The notes below the pieces were generated by a model, which was not told the origin of the DNA, did no database searches, and was given only the letters and a program-made list of their open reading frames with translations. Below, one piece after another: positions 39,152 to 50,282 of a DNA stretch of 64,000 bases (the stretch's first letter is position 1; every line of letters begins with the position of its first letter). Source of the stretch: Nymphaea colorata (Eukaryota > Streptophyta > Magnoliopsida > Nymphaeales > Nymphaeaceae); contig NC_045146.1 in the NCBI RefSeq assembly GCF_008831285.2, forward strand, positions 14,275,289 to 14,339,288. Reading direction: 5' to 3'. Position numbers and translations under genes: made by a program.

Positions 39152-42100
39152 CCAATAATTGCATTTGGTGATGGATAAACAAATGACTTTCCATATACAG
39201 AAGCAGCAGCAATGGCAGCTTGCATCCTTACATGATGCTGACTTAGGTTATTACCAGAAGCTGCTTCACCATGGTTACCAGAACTGCTTCCTGCACCAGA
39301 TCCTGTGGAAGGAAAACAGGTTTCAGGAAATGAATCCAATCTCATTAGACAAATTTTCACAGCCAGACATCTAGTACTTCGTGGCCAACACCTGCATTTA
39401 TGGCGCAAGCCACAAGCTACCTCCACTGTTGAGCAGGATGAAAGCTCAAGTGAAGGGGAACAGAAAGTTTTTCCAAGTAACCTTTCAATGTCTACCAAGA
39501 TCATAGCTGTTACCTCTTTAACAAAATCCAGAGGAAGTGGATCTTATCCTTCTAAAACAACAATCATGTTTATCTACTGTTTCTTGAGATACAAATTTCT
39601 TGAAGATTGTACCTTCTGAGCCACCATGTTGATGATGGTTAGACTGAATCCCTTGTGTTCCAACAGGTGTAGCCCCATTGTCAGGAGGAACAACCAAGGA
39701 TCGACAAATTGGGCATGTTTGTTGTCGTTCTAGCCAGGACCGAAGGCAATGAACATGAAAAAGGTGTCCACAACGTAGTTTTTTGGCTGTTACCATTTCT
39801 TCTCGGCAAATAATGCATGTTGCATCAGTCCTATGATCCCAAATAAAGGAAATCAGATCCTTACATAACAAAACTAAACATGTGCTTGCATATTTAATAA
39901 TACATACATACAAAAACACACACAGCATGTCAACTACTTACACATTAAGTTCTTCAGGAGTTGCATCAGGAAAACGGTCATTCATATTTGATGTGATCCT
40001 ACGATACCGAATATAATCCGCAACCCGAATCTTGAAGTTGCGGAATGTCTCATAAAGTTCCCTTATCAAGTGCAATGGCAAACCGTAATTCCTGAAATAG
40101 AGATATATGTTGAATTTCAAACTATATCCTCAAGGCTATCTGAAAACAAGGAAAATATGATTACAGTAAAAATATGTATAGTATAAAGGAACATCAATTT
40201 GCCATGTTGAGAAAATAAGAAACGTCTGGAGAATCAAATAAAAAACTAAAAAAAAGGACTCTAACCAACAAAACCCTTCTTCATGGCCTTCAGTAAGCAA
40301 GAAAACATTTGCATCTTCAATACCCCAAATCTACAACATTCGCTGTGAATAGTTTGAATCCACCCCTTATATGCACAAGTGAATGAAAATGTAACATAGT
40401 TTATGCCAACAAAGGGAAAATGAAAGCATGCATGATGCAAATGCAGGAGAAAATAACAAACTAACCAGAAAGAATTGTGTTTCATTTTTGTAGATTTTAT
40501 AAAGAAGATCAAAATTTTACTCTTTTCAGGCAACCACTTTTGATTTGAAATTTAAATTGATTATAGCAAGCAAAAATCAACATCAATCACAGAGAAAATC
40601 AAGGATAAGTGGATAACAACTGTGTATTGAATCTTCTATAATCCAAGTTCCACATCCCTTTACCCAAGTAATCAGGAAATGGATGACAAATCCACCATAT
40701 TCTCTATTTCTCTTACAGGAAACCAAACACAGAAGAGAGGTGGTTGTTTCATGTTTGAGTATTACTTCAAGTTCCACATCCCTTCCCTCGTGGAAGAAGG
40801 AAATGGTTGATAATTCTACCCCATCCTCTCCTTTCGACAAGAAACCAAAATTAGATGAAGAACGGTTTTCTGTTAGGTTCTTGTTTCAATCCAAATCCAC
40901 GTCCCTTGTCTCCCAAGAAGAAGGAACTTACTTGGCATCAAACCCAATTACTGTGGAGATTGTCGTGTTGAAGTTGAAACATATGCAACACACGCCAACA
41001 CTTACATCTCATAGATTTGGAGCAAATACTTTATTTTATGCTATGTTAAGTTCAAGATCCAAGTCCATCATTATCATGATTCGTGAGAGTGTTGGATACT
41101 TGAATGTCTACATATTAGCAAAATTGCCTCCTTAAGTGAATCCACAACAAAAAAAGAACCTCGTTTATCGCCACTAACCTTCAGCAAAAGAGATAACGAT
41201 AAGAGTGTTGACCAGAATAAGCTACTCTTTCAAGCCAGAGAAGGAAAGGACAACTTGAAAATAAATCTTCCTTGAAATCAAACAAGCAAAGAAAGTAGAT
41301 CCCTTGTCCTTGATGGACAACATAGAGGTCAGCCCGGGAAAACTACTTTCTTCATTTGTGTGTCTGTATGACTGCATTATTTATGTTTCTTATTTCTCTT
41401 AACATCCATATATTATGTACACAATCTAAAGCAAATGTATTTGCAGAAGTTTAGGGAATACATTTATTTACTATTTTTGTGTAGACTAGGAACTGTGACG
41501 TGTGCAGCAACGAGTATAAAGTTTCTATACCTATGAACAGAAAAGCAGTGAAGGGGGAAAAACTTACACAAAAATCACAAGGAAGAAGAGGAGGTACAAA
41601 GATAAATGGAGTAGATCTCGGATAAGCTCCAAATAAAATGTATAAACGGCCTTCCTTTCCCATTGCCCTTCCATTAGCATGTCGCTAACATAGAATACAT
41701 ACTTGAGAAATGTTGAAACAGTTGCCGTTACCAGTATCATGTATCTGAAATTAAAAAGTAGGAGTTAACAGATGGTCAGGTGTTCAAACTTTGCAACGGG
41801 CACGTGTAAAGCAATTCAATGGAAAAAGAGATGCCCAGCTCAAAAGCACAGCATAATTTACCAAAGAGAACCAGACAGTACAAGAACATTCCCTCGTCAA
41901 ATGATTCCTCATAGCTTCAATCAAAATTTAACTCAATCAAGTAATGGGACTAAAAGAAAATAACAGTGATAATCCTTCTCCTCAGTTGTTTTTCATTTAT
42001 GATCACCAAATAAACCAATTCATATAACAATATGAGAGATTATGAAACATGTCTAATGATAGTGCTCCTTTACCAATACAAATCTCCCCAAGTGAGAGAA

Positions 42101-42740
42101 CAACGATTTACACGTAATGAAATTATTTGAGACGCATGAACTAAGGAATGAATTTTAAACAACGAAGAGTTGAAATTCACACGCGTTTTAAAAAGAAAAA
42201 GAAGACGTACTCGAAGGAGAAGAAGAGGGAAACAGAAGCCTCCCTACTACGCATCAAATGGGCAACGGAACTGTAGAGAAATGAGCAATCAACAAGGATA
42301 AGGAAGACCAGGAATGAGACGATGCGGACGTGGGAGAGCGTGGGGACGGTGGGGGTCGTCTCGATGTACTCGACCCTCTTCTGCGCCAGCCAGTGGAGTG
42401 TTTTGATCAGGAGGAGGGCGGTTACCATAACGAGGAAGGAAACGGAGAACTCCTCTCGGAAGATGGTGATGGCAAAGAGTATCTCCATGACCTCCCGCCA
42501 CGACTGCTCGTTGAGGCGCTCGACCTCCGCCTCCCGGAGGGAGCCCAGGAAGAGGCGCTTGACAAGTTTCCAGAGGATGCACATGAGGACGAACCCCATG
42601 TTGAGGAGGAGGACGAGGCTGATCTTGGACGTCGACAGGTAGAGCATGGCCGGGTAGAACTGCCTCCTGCTGTTGAAGGCATGGTATATGATGGCCACCG
42701 CGCCGGCGAAACTCGCCCCCGCGTACGTTTTGAGCCTCAT
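37275..42740 (-). CDS. HRD1: ERAD E3 ubiquitin-protein ligase HRD1, eight exons
   Basis: Exons are 42740-42211, 41744-41568, 40091-39942, 39830-39613, 39302-39152, 38715-38585, 38491-38406 and 37457-37275. Phases agree across all seven introns and the frame is 1626 bases, 541 aa, somewhat longer than my recollection of the Arabidopsis HRD1 proteins (about 460-490). The N-terminal half (about residues 1-260) is polytopic membrane sequence beginning MRLKTYAGASFAG. A RING-H2 follows with C291, C294, C306, H308, H311, C314, C325 and C328 (approximate numbering; DATCIICREEM, CGHLFHVHCLRSWLERQ). The C-terminal tail is Ser/Gly-rich and ends in a Gln-rich coiled-coil (LLTRQLDLLREQQKL). HRD1 sits in the ER membrane and, with SEL1L/HRD3, ubiquitinates misfolded proteins for retrotranslocation and degradation. 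Exon 1 is GC-rich; exon 5 is followed directly by a long CT microsatellite. Confidence 0.96.
39094..39148. repeat. (GA)n microsatellite at an HRD1 splice donor
   Basis: 55 bases of uninterrupted GA. On the gene strand the intron after exon 5 begins GTAC and runs straight into this (TC)n tract. Confidence 0.97.
40644..41010. repeat. Diverged tandem repeat, 124-bp period, in HRD1 intron 2
   Basis: A CAAGTTCCACATCCCTT-like word starts at 40644, 40768 and 40892. Each is followed by an AAGAAGGAAATGGNTGA-like or AAGAAGAAGGAAC block and an ACAAGAAACCAAA-type word. The plus-strand open frame of 150 codons across it looks like a by-product of the repeat. Confidence 0.65.
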
Positions 42741-44831
42741 CTCCCCTCTTTCTTGCCCCTCCGCTTCTCAGAGTCAGATTTCTGCGATTCTACAAGTCAA
42801 GATTGGGAGAAAAGAGTGAGCCGATTGCATTGGCAGGTCCGCAGATTGCAGACGCACGAGATAAGGGGGAGAGAGACAGATCTACCTCCTTTTCGATCGT
42901 GGAAATCAGGGGCGGTGGGTGTGGTGTCCTACGCCCTTTCGCCCTGGTCTGATGGGAAACGGAAAATGCCTTCCTTCATAAAGCTCGATCAGGGGAAATG
43001 TCCCGAGAAGACGCCTTTCGAGGAATTCTTTTTCTACGCCGTAATTTCACAGGCTCTGCCAAAGGAGGAAACATGAGATGTCCCTTGGGCCCCGTTTGTT
43101 TCCATCTAAGAAAACTTCGTGGGATAATTTAGTTGGTAAAATGCAATGACACGAGAGGAAGTAGTAGCACTGAACCTTAACAAAGTAATCTACTTTGATA
43201 GGAAACTATGTGAAACAGACGAGTCCTTGAGGCTGGAAACTCGGTCAAGATCAGTGGTGGAGCAAATTGAAAACTGATGAAGTATCTACATATAAATAAA
43301 GCAAATTTTGAGTGTTGGTGTGGGCAATTTGCAGCCACAATGGCTCCGCCACTGGTCAAGACCGACCGGCCAGAAGCTCCGTCAAGCTTGGTCGATCGGT
43401 GCTGACATATGAACCCGGACTCCTAGAATAAACCCTCTAGAGGGCCCGACAACAGGCCTAAATAAGGAATGACTAATGAAATTCTAATGCATGCTTGCAG
43501 CATGACAAACCAAAACACTGTTCATGGCTCAGCATGGCAACTATTTGTAAACCCCACCTGGTCAATGAGCTGATTGTCTAGCACAGACAACCCAGTCTTA
43601 GCTTCTCTGCTCATTTACTGGAAGATGCAGGTTTTGGTTTTGGTTTCCCACGTAGATGAGGGAAAAAAAAGAAGAAAAAAGTTAGAATCTCTCTCTGCTG
43701 CCACTGACAGCAGGTAGCCCAGTCCCTCAAGCTCTAGTATTCAAACGAGGCATCTCTTTCTTCGACTTTGGAAAGACTAACAAGCAAACTTCAAGGGACA
43801 TGGATATCTCCGCAAGGTATCGGCAGATATCATGAAAACAGACTGATGGTCCTCAGTTTGACGACCAAACAAGTGATGCAGTTATGGATGTGAACTTATG
43901 AATTATGACGGGTGTACCTCAAAAAAGCAATAGCTGATAACAGATACAGAGAGCCAGCCAAAGTCCTCCTGATAGGGAGGCGTCTGAGACTGTCCTCTGA
44001 TCAGAGGAAAAAAGAATCCGTTGATCATGGTGCACTCTTCCACAGGTTCTTTGCCTCAGCACCCTGGCCTCAACTCGATTGTGGAAGTGCAACCACGTCT
44101 CCGAAAAATATGAGCTGGGAATAGGGGTTTGTGTGGTACATTGGGAAAAACAGTAATTGGTCTATCCTCATGAATTCAAGTGCAACTGAAACATTCATTT
44201 GCTTAATCCCATTCTTGTGCATGAGTTTATCATTGTTTATTCGCCAGATAACATGCTTTGGAAATTTAATTGTTTTGACGGAAAAGTTTGATCATTTTTC
44301 TCAAACCAAAGATTTTGGTTCAACATAGCATTCAGTTCCTTTGGAGAAATGTAGGTTTGATTTTTTAGTTATATGTTCAACAAGAACATGTGGTCCGTAC
44401 TGAAGTCAAACCCAAATTATGGAAGGAAAATCAATTGCTCCTTTTGATGTTATGCCTATAAAAGCTTATTCCTTTTTGACCAATTCATCCAGTTTAATGC
44501 CTTCTGCAAAATTATATTGCTACACTAAGGCATCTTTCTATGTTTCAATAAAGTAATGAAAGCTTATCGTTTCAGATAATCTCTCTATTGCTGTCATGGT
44601 AAATCTAGGGCCACTGAGTTACATGATAAATAGAGTAAACAAGGATCAATCTTCTCACCCCTCTACAGCCATGGTTATAGCATCCCAATGTACAAAATGC
44701 AGTTGCTGAAAGTGGATCACAGAAAGGCTGATCCTTCATTTTGACAGTAGCTTAGACTTCAAACTTGATGGCACTTGGAAGCTAATCAAGTTTAATGTGA
44801 GACCAGAGAACTGGTCCTATCTCGCATGTGT
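42741..44831. other. Intergenic: HRD1 promoter side and ALMT 3' side
   Basis: GC-rich leader sequence of HRD1 runs to about 43 kb, followed by a hAT-like MITE at 43252-43354 and AT-rich DNA. A plus-strand open frame continuing to 43076 is antisense to GC-rich exon 1 and is not called. The region just right of 44500 may be ALMT 3' UTR. Confidence 0.5.
43252..43354. mobile_element. hAT-type MITE, complete, 103 bp
   Basis: The element starts CAGTGGTGGAGC and ends GCTCCGCCACTG, an 11-of-12 terminal inverted repeat. It is flanked by an 8-base direct duplication, GTCAAGAT at 43244-43251 and GTCAAGAC at 43355-43362 (7 of 8). CA..TG ends with an 8-bp target duplication are the signature of hAT transposons; at 103 bp it is non-autonomous. 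The internal GTTGGTGTGGGCAA word links it to the fragment at 14193-14240. Confidence 0.8.
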
Positions 44832-46831
44832 TCACGAACCGTAAAAGCTTGCTAGATCTCCTAGCTCCTCCACTTTCTTAGCCAATTCTTGTACTTTTTC
44901 CCCAATCTCCAACAGCACGAACGCAAGGCATGAAATTGGAAGCATATCATTTTCTAATATACTTCTGTTGTCCCCTTCATTTTTCAGCATTGTCCACTTG
45001 TACTCCGCTATACCTGCATTTATAGCCATTGCAGCTGCGCTTAGCTGTCCATTGATCAATTCATGTGAACGACATTTCTTCGTTTTCTCAATACTTTCTG
45101 CCAGTTCCCCTAATGTGCCACTTATTTCTGAAGCCAATTCCTTGCAAGAATACTTGAACGTGATCTTCATAATATCGCTAGGCTGCAAGATTTCAGAGTT
45201 TCTGTTAGTAATTCTACCTTTTTTTTGGCAAATACGCTTCATGTTTAGAGCAGTTTTAAAGTTAACAATGCATGAATTAGTAACCAGCGCAGGGCTAAAT
45301 TTTCATGGTAAGGTGCATAAACGAGAACCTATATGAGAACTAATATCAGAAAGCTTACAAGGAAAGAACAATGTTTTTCTATGACTGCCACTCCCATGTC
45401 AAGCTCAATTCAGGAAATCTGAAAGTTTTGGGCAAACCGCTGGAAGAAGAGGGAGAGAAGCTTTCGAGAACTAAAACTAATGTTGAGCATTCCGTGTTCA
45501 TAACAGATAGCCGATGCAGAGAGAGAGAGAGAGAGATGCATGTTTGCTTGCCTGTCTTTGAGACTCTAAGCATGAATATAAGGTGTGGATGGATGCTGCC
45601 AGCTGCCGAAGAATATCACCTATTTGCATATACTTATTCCACGGATATGATTTCCCAATCCGACCATGCCATGGTTCCCATTTTGCAAAGTTAGCCTGGA
45701 AAATGGATTAAAATAGAAATGTCAGCTCAGAAGACCATTGTCATGCAGCTGCTCTAAATGATTTATTCAGCTTACCATCAACTCATCTGCAGATTTGGAA
45801 TGCATAACAGAAATGTAGCTCTTTGATGTAGACCTTGTCAGAGGTTTCTCTTTTCCATCAAAATCTTTGAAGATCTCGTCAATGCACTCTGCAAAAATAA
45901 CGGAGGCAGCTGTTTATTCCTTACCGACTTCTATATGCCTGCGCTTCGGAATTGAAGAAAGAATGATAAAAAAGAATAATGTATACCTTCTAGTGAGCCT
46001 TTTATATTTTTGAACTTAGACACCAATGACTTATGAAGCTCATCACCAGCTGACACTGGAAATATGATCAAGCTGATCATGATAGTTACGGTGAATCCAA
46101 ATGCAATCATAGCAAGACGATCGCTTGCTAGACGCACAATCTGTTCTTCACGATGACCAGAGACAGCAACTAGATTGTAGGTGAGCAAGAATACGACAAT
46201 TCCGTAATCATACTTTCTTTTAATAGTTGGAACGAATCGGAAACGTGTAGCAGTTGCCCCTGAATACGAGGGAACATTGTCAAGACTATTTAGATTGAAA
46301 GGCGGAATAAACAAATAGTATGCAGATATAGTGTTTACCAATTACAAAAACAAACACGCTGATGCAAGCAGCGCTGGCTTTTCTATCAAATTTCTGTGCT
46401 AGAATGCCAACCAGAAGGCCAAGCACGCCTCCCAAAATTGTACCACTTGCCCGATTTAGTCCTTTGCTCAGTGTTGCACCTAATGAAAAACCAAAGATTC
46501 TGTAAGTACTGTCGTCTTATTTTCATAACTCCGAGGATGACTCATCTCTATTACCTGCAGTATACTCGAACATGACAACTACAGTCATGATAGCCCACAT
46601 TGCATTGTCACCCACTTGCTCATAGAGGGGTTCAATAAGATACAGAAGGGAAACCAGAAGCAGAGCACAGCCAACCTTCACACAGTGGAGCAACTTTCTC
46701 GGATCATCTCCGGCCAATTGGCCAAGTTGTTTAAGAAAGTAATGATGAAACTGAGAACAAGGCGACTCTTTCTTCTTCACGATGTCATCGGTAATCTCAA
46801 TAGCTACAACTCTAGAATCTGATTTCTCCAT
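44832..46831 (-). CDS. ALMT: Aluminium-activated malate transporter family anion channel, six exons
   Basis: Exons are 46831-46555, 46479-46339, 46259-45987, 45888-45776, 45695-45552 and 45182-44832; phases agree and the frame is 1299 bases, 432 aa. The N-terminal half has the family's clustered membrane spans. It starts near DDPRKLLHCVKVGCALLLVS and includes NAMWAIMTVVVMFEYTAGA and LSKGLNRASGTILGG, with the ALMT motif around KYDYGIVVF. The C-terminal half is soluble and helical (CSHELING-like AMAINAGIAEYKW; FVLLEIGEKVQELAKKVEEL). ALMTs carry malate and other anions across the plasma membrane or tonoplast and act in aluminium tolerance, guard cells and GABA-modulated transport; which clade this belongs to needs a tree. 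Five introns are GT-AG or, for intron 5, apparently GC-AG. The start is the first ATG of this frame; upstream sequence stays open but has no ATG. Confidence 0.95.
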
Positions 46832-46889
46832 GGAAAAGTATATGACAGCAGGACAACGTGAGTTTCTTTTCCGGAGATGGCACAAACAT
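46812..46889 (-). promoter_or_regulatory. Possible upstream ORF overlapping the ALMT start
   Basis: An ATG at 46889 opens a 25-codon frame (starting MFVPSPEKK) that ends inside the ALMT coding region in a different frame. It would matter only if the transcript starts upstream of 46889. Confidence 0.35.
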
Positions 46890-46914
46890 GGCTGCTTCTG
46901 TCTATATGTAGATG

Positions 46915-46923
46915 CATATATAA
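46915..46923 (-). promoter_or_regulatory. TATA-box candidate for ALMT
   Basis: Minus-strand TATTATATATGC lies about 85-90 bases upstream of the ALMT ATG. With usual spacing, transcription would start near 46885-46895, leaving a leader of about 60 bases and placing the upstream ATG right at the edge. Confidence 0.4.
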
Positions 46924-49673
46924 TATCCTAAAGGCTTCAGTGGAAGACGCGTGTTCTACATAAACATCATGCTGAAGCATCTCCATGGGAAACTTTTGGG
47001 GAGGGTTGGCAACAAGGAGAACAGTTGTATTAGAGGAAAGTACTATGCACGGAAAACTCTAGGTGGAAGAAGTTGGTGACTGAAGCATGATTGCTACCTT
47101 ACTTTACATCCTCTTGTGTCAAATGGCCTACCATATTAAAAGTTATGTGAAATGAAGAACCACTTATTTGTTGCATTATCAGTGCGTTCATGATATCATA
47201 TCTCATCTGTGTCCTGCCCCGTACCATCAGGCCTAATTTTAGAAGTCTACAAATTGCAGGGATAGGCATTACGGATAGACAAACTGAAGTCAACGGCATG
47301 AAAGGGATATTAGTGGCCTCTTGACTTTCAAGATAGCATGCGTGTCCCTGCGCTTTAATTCTTAGAGCAGAAAAGAGCAGCATTGCCCACATGCCGATTG
47401 ATTTTACTTATTTTTCTGCTTTAAACTAATGCTGGAGATGTTGATGCTTGTTGCACAGGAAAGCTCTGTCTGTCCTAATGCGTATGAAAACCTCCCATGC
47501 CTGCATTTCAGGTACCTTCGATATTTCTAGTAGAAGGTTAAACGCTCTGAGCAACAGTGGGCAGTTGGTATGAGATACTAGAAGATCTTGATAATGATGT
47601 CCTTAAATGCTCGTGCATGATGTTCTCGCCTTAACATGAACAATTCCTGCAAAAGCATTCTGTCTGTGGTAACCTTTTTTCGTAAGATGTACATGTGGAA
47701 GCTGTTATCGTTTATTTTGTTGGTCCTGGTAATTTTTCTTTGCGGTAGGCTTCCATGTCCATATGCACATTCTTATAAGCTGGGACACCGATCCCAAAAT
47801 TCACAAGCCATGTTGGTAGTCAGTGGAGAGTCTCGCAGAGCACCCTCAAAGGAATATTACTTGGACATTCCTTCTTAGTGGATTTTTCGTGCTAATTACG
47901 CAGTCTTTCTTGTATCCTTGACAAAAAATCTACTTGCACGTTCTTTCTTAGAGGGTACATTTTTCCCGGAAAATTCACATACTCATTTGAATGCACAGAA
48001 ACAGAGAACTGACCAACTTTCATGCCCCTTGGGGGAGGGTCCATATGTCAACTTTTACAGTGTACAACTACTTCAAAATATCGGAGGAGGACGATGGTGC
48101 CCGTGAACTGGAAAGCAAGGACTTCAACACTTTTAATTTCTTCCGACAACCAAAACCCAAATCCCAGGAGAGACAAGTTGAGCACGCGACAGACCAAGGC
48201 TGCAAGCCGAGATATCCTATACAAGTTGCAAACTAGATATGCTCTAGATTTTTCTCTGCATGCATCCAAAAGGGAGAGAGAAAGAAGGCTGAGAGTCCCA
48301 AGTGGGATGACAACAAACTCAAATGTCTGATTGCTGAATCGACTGCAGGCACATCGATCTGATCGAACCTCCATATTTCTCTTTTGAGAGATGCAGTATA
48401 TCTGTTTTTCTCAAAATCTTGGGCCATCTCCCTGTGACCACTCCTCACCGTCACGATGCGGCAGTAGTGCGCCTACTTGGATGGGATTCACTGTGTTCAT
48501 GACATGGATTTGCCAACATAACTTTCCTCTGTTCAGCCACTTTCTCTTTAGGTTCCTTTGATCCTGATGCCCTATGCAATTGCATGCTATATGTGGTCTC
48601 ATGCTGGTGGTGACATTGGATACCCACCTTCCACAATTCACGCGCAGGCAAGTGGCTGCCTGGGTCATTTATCTAACGTGCAGGAAAGATCTTCATCCTG
48701 GAATCGGAGAGATATTTACCTTTTAACAGTTGGTGAAATATCTACCTAATGTGGGAAATGGCATTGAGGTTTTTACTTTTTTCAGGGGAAGAAGAAAAGG
48801 ATTGGCTTCCACTAGGAGAAAATGGGGTCTTCGTATAATAAGGCACTAATGGATCGCGATCTGTTGTTCGACTTTTAGTACTAATGAAGGTTACTTTGCA
48901 CTATCGGCGGTGATCCACCACATGCTGAAGGGAACCCATCGTGCATTATTAGTGCTTCCGCTTGGTGGGCATCTCTATAGTGCTTGATAAACTGTGGATT
49001 GCAACCAGTGCAAGCCCCTCTTACGGACTTGGGTATGTTCATCATCTAGAAAGAGCTAAGGAAATTTCCCATTTTGGGCCTACCTTCTGCTTGTAGTTAT
49101 ATATAGCTTAGAAAAAATCTCTTTTTACAATTTCTTAGTCAGAACTCCAACTTTTATAAAACTATCCGACGAGCATTTGAAGTACATTTGTGTTAGCTCA
49201 AGAAACAAGTAATGTCGTGATAGTAGAACACAATATGGAAAAAGGAAAATGCAGCTAACTTTTTCTGGTTCTTAAGTTAACAGAAATCCACTTCAAGATC
49301 TTTTCTGTTAATTTTCATCAAAATGATCATCTTTACTAAGAAAATTAGAAAAAAGTGCAGTGATTTTCTTTCAAAATTATAGGCAAATTAAAAAGGTATA
49401 CCCAGAACAGAAAAAGAAAATCTATTTTATAATGGCGTATGGTTGAAAGTTGAAACACTGCACTTGTCAAATGCAAGAAGCAAGCCATGTCGAGAGAGAG
49501 GGAGAGAGAGAGCTGATTATCATATGAATACCTTAGAAGCATCACAATATACGGTCTTTCTCACTGAAATGAGTTTTCAATATTCATGAGTACCTTAGCA
49601 CTAAACTTTATGGTCCCAGTACTGCAGTCTCTTTTGAGGTTATGTAACTTAGAAACTAATTGTGTTACTCAGA
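46924..49673. other. Intergenic, no gene recognised
   Basis: ALMT upstream region and beyond. Open frames of 60-108 codons occur on both strands (for example 48048-48374), without domains or splice support. A short GA run lies at 49493-49511. Confidence 0.45.
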
Positions 49674-50282
49674 TGTAACAACCCGACACACTCTTGGGTA
49701 TGGACTCTTGGTTCGACGGATCCCAACTCGCTCCTTAAAAGTTTCGGTTTCAACCCTAAAAATGCTAAGAATTAGGACAATCACAACTCATTAATAGCCT
49801 CCCTTTATAAGCTCTCGAAGATCGCTCACAATCTTCGATACCCGACCCACTCTCGGGCTCGGGCCCCTTGTTTGACGGATTCCAACCCGCCTCCTAGCAG
49901 TTTCGGTTCGAGAAAGGCTAGGAATCAGAACAATCATCTCATTAATGACCTCTTTTATAAGCCCTTTAAGATCTCTCACAATCTTCAGTACGAGACTAAA
50001 CTTTTGGGGCGTTATAATCCACCCTCCTTAAGGCACATGTGTCCGCGCATGTGGAACCCTAGGTACGAGTGTTGAACTGCTCTGATACTACTGTAACAAT
50101 CCGACTCACTCCTGGGCTCGAACTCCTAGTTTGACGGATCCCAACCTGCCTCCTAGTAGTTTCGGCTCTAATCCTCGAAAAGGTTAGGAACCAAGACAAT
50201 CATTTCATTAATGACCTCCTTTATAAACTCTTGAAGATCTCTCACAATCTTCAATACCAGACTAAACTTTTGGAACGTTACA
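49674..50282 (-). mobile_element. TRIM-type LTR retroelement (non-coding) with three LTR copies
   Basis: LTR-like units begin TGTAACAA(C/T)CCGAC at 49674 and 50092 and share the GGTTCGACGGATCCCAAC, AGTTTCGG and CTCACAATCTTC blocks. On the minus strand the right-hand LTR (50282-50092, 191 bp) ends in TTACA. It is followed by a primer-binding site close to the initiator-Met tRNA 3' end (ATCAGAGC, about 50080-50091), a 76-base internal part and a purine tract AAGGAGGGTGG (about 50018-50028). Next comes a second LTR (50016 to about 49835) fused to a third, shorter one (about 49834-49674). Tiny LTRs, PBS, polypurine tract and no coding capacity define TRIM elements. It is an old, broken copy with no clear target duplication. 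Confidence 0.8.

Noticed and set aside
40683-41135. 150-codon plus-strand open frame
   Set aside because: Lies in HRD1 intron 2 over a 124-bp tandem repeat; no domain.
42330-43076. 248-codon plus-strand open frame
   Set aside because: Antisense to GC-rich HRD1 exon 1 and its leader, with highly charged low-complexity translation; a shadow of the real gene.
46832-46885. Earlier start for ALMT
   Set aside because: The upstream codon at 46885 is TTG; the first in-frame ATG is 46831 and gives a family-like N-terminus.
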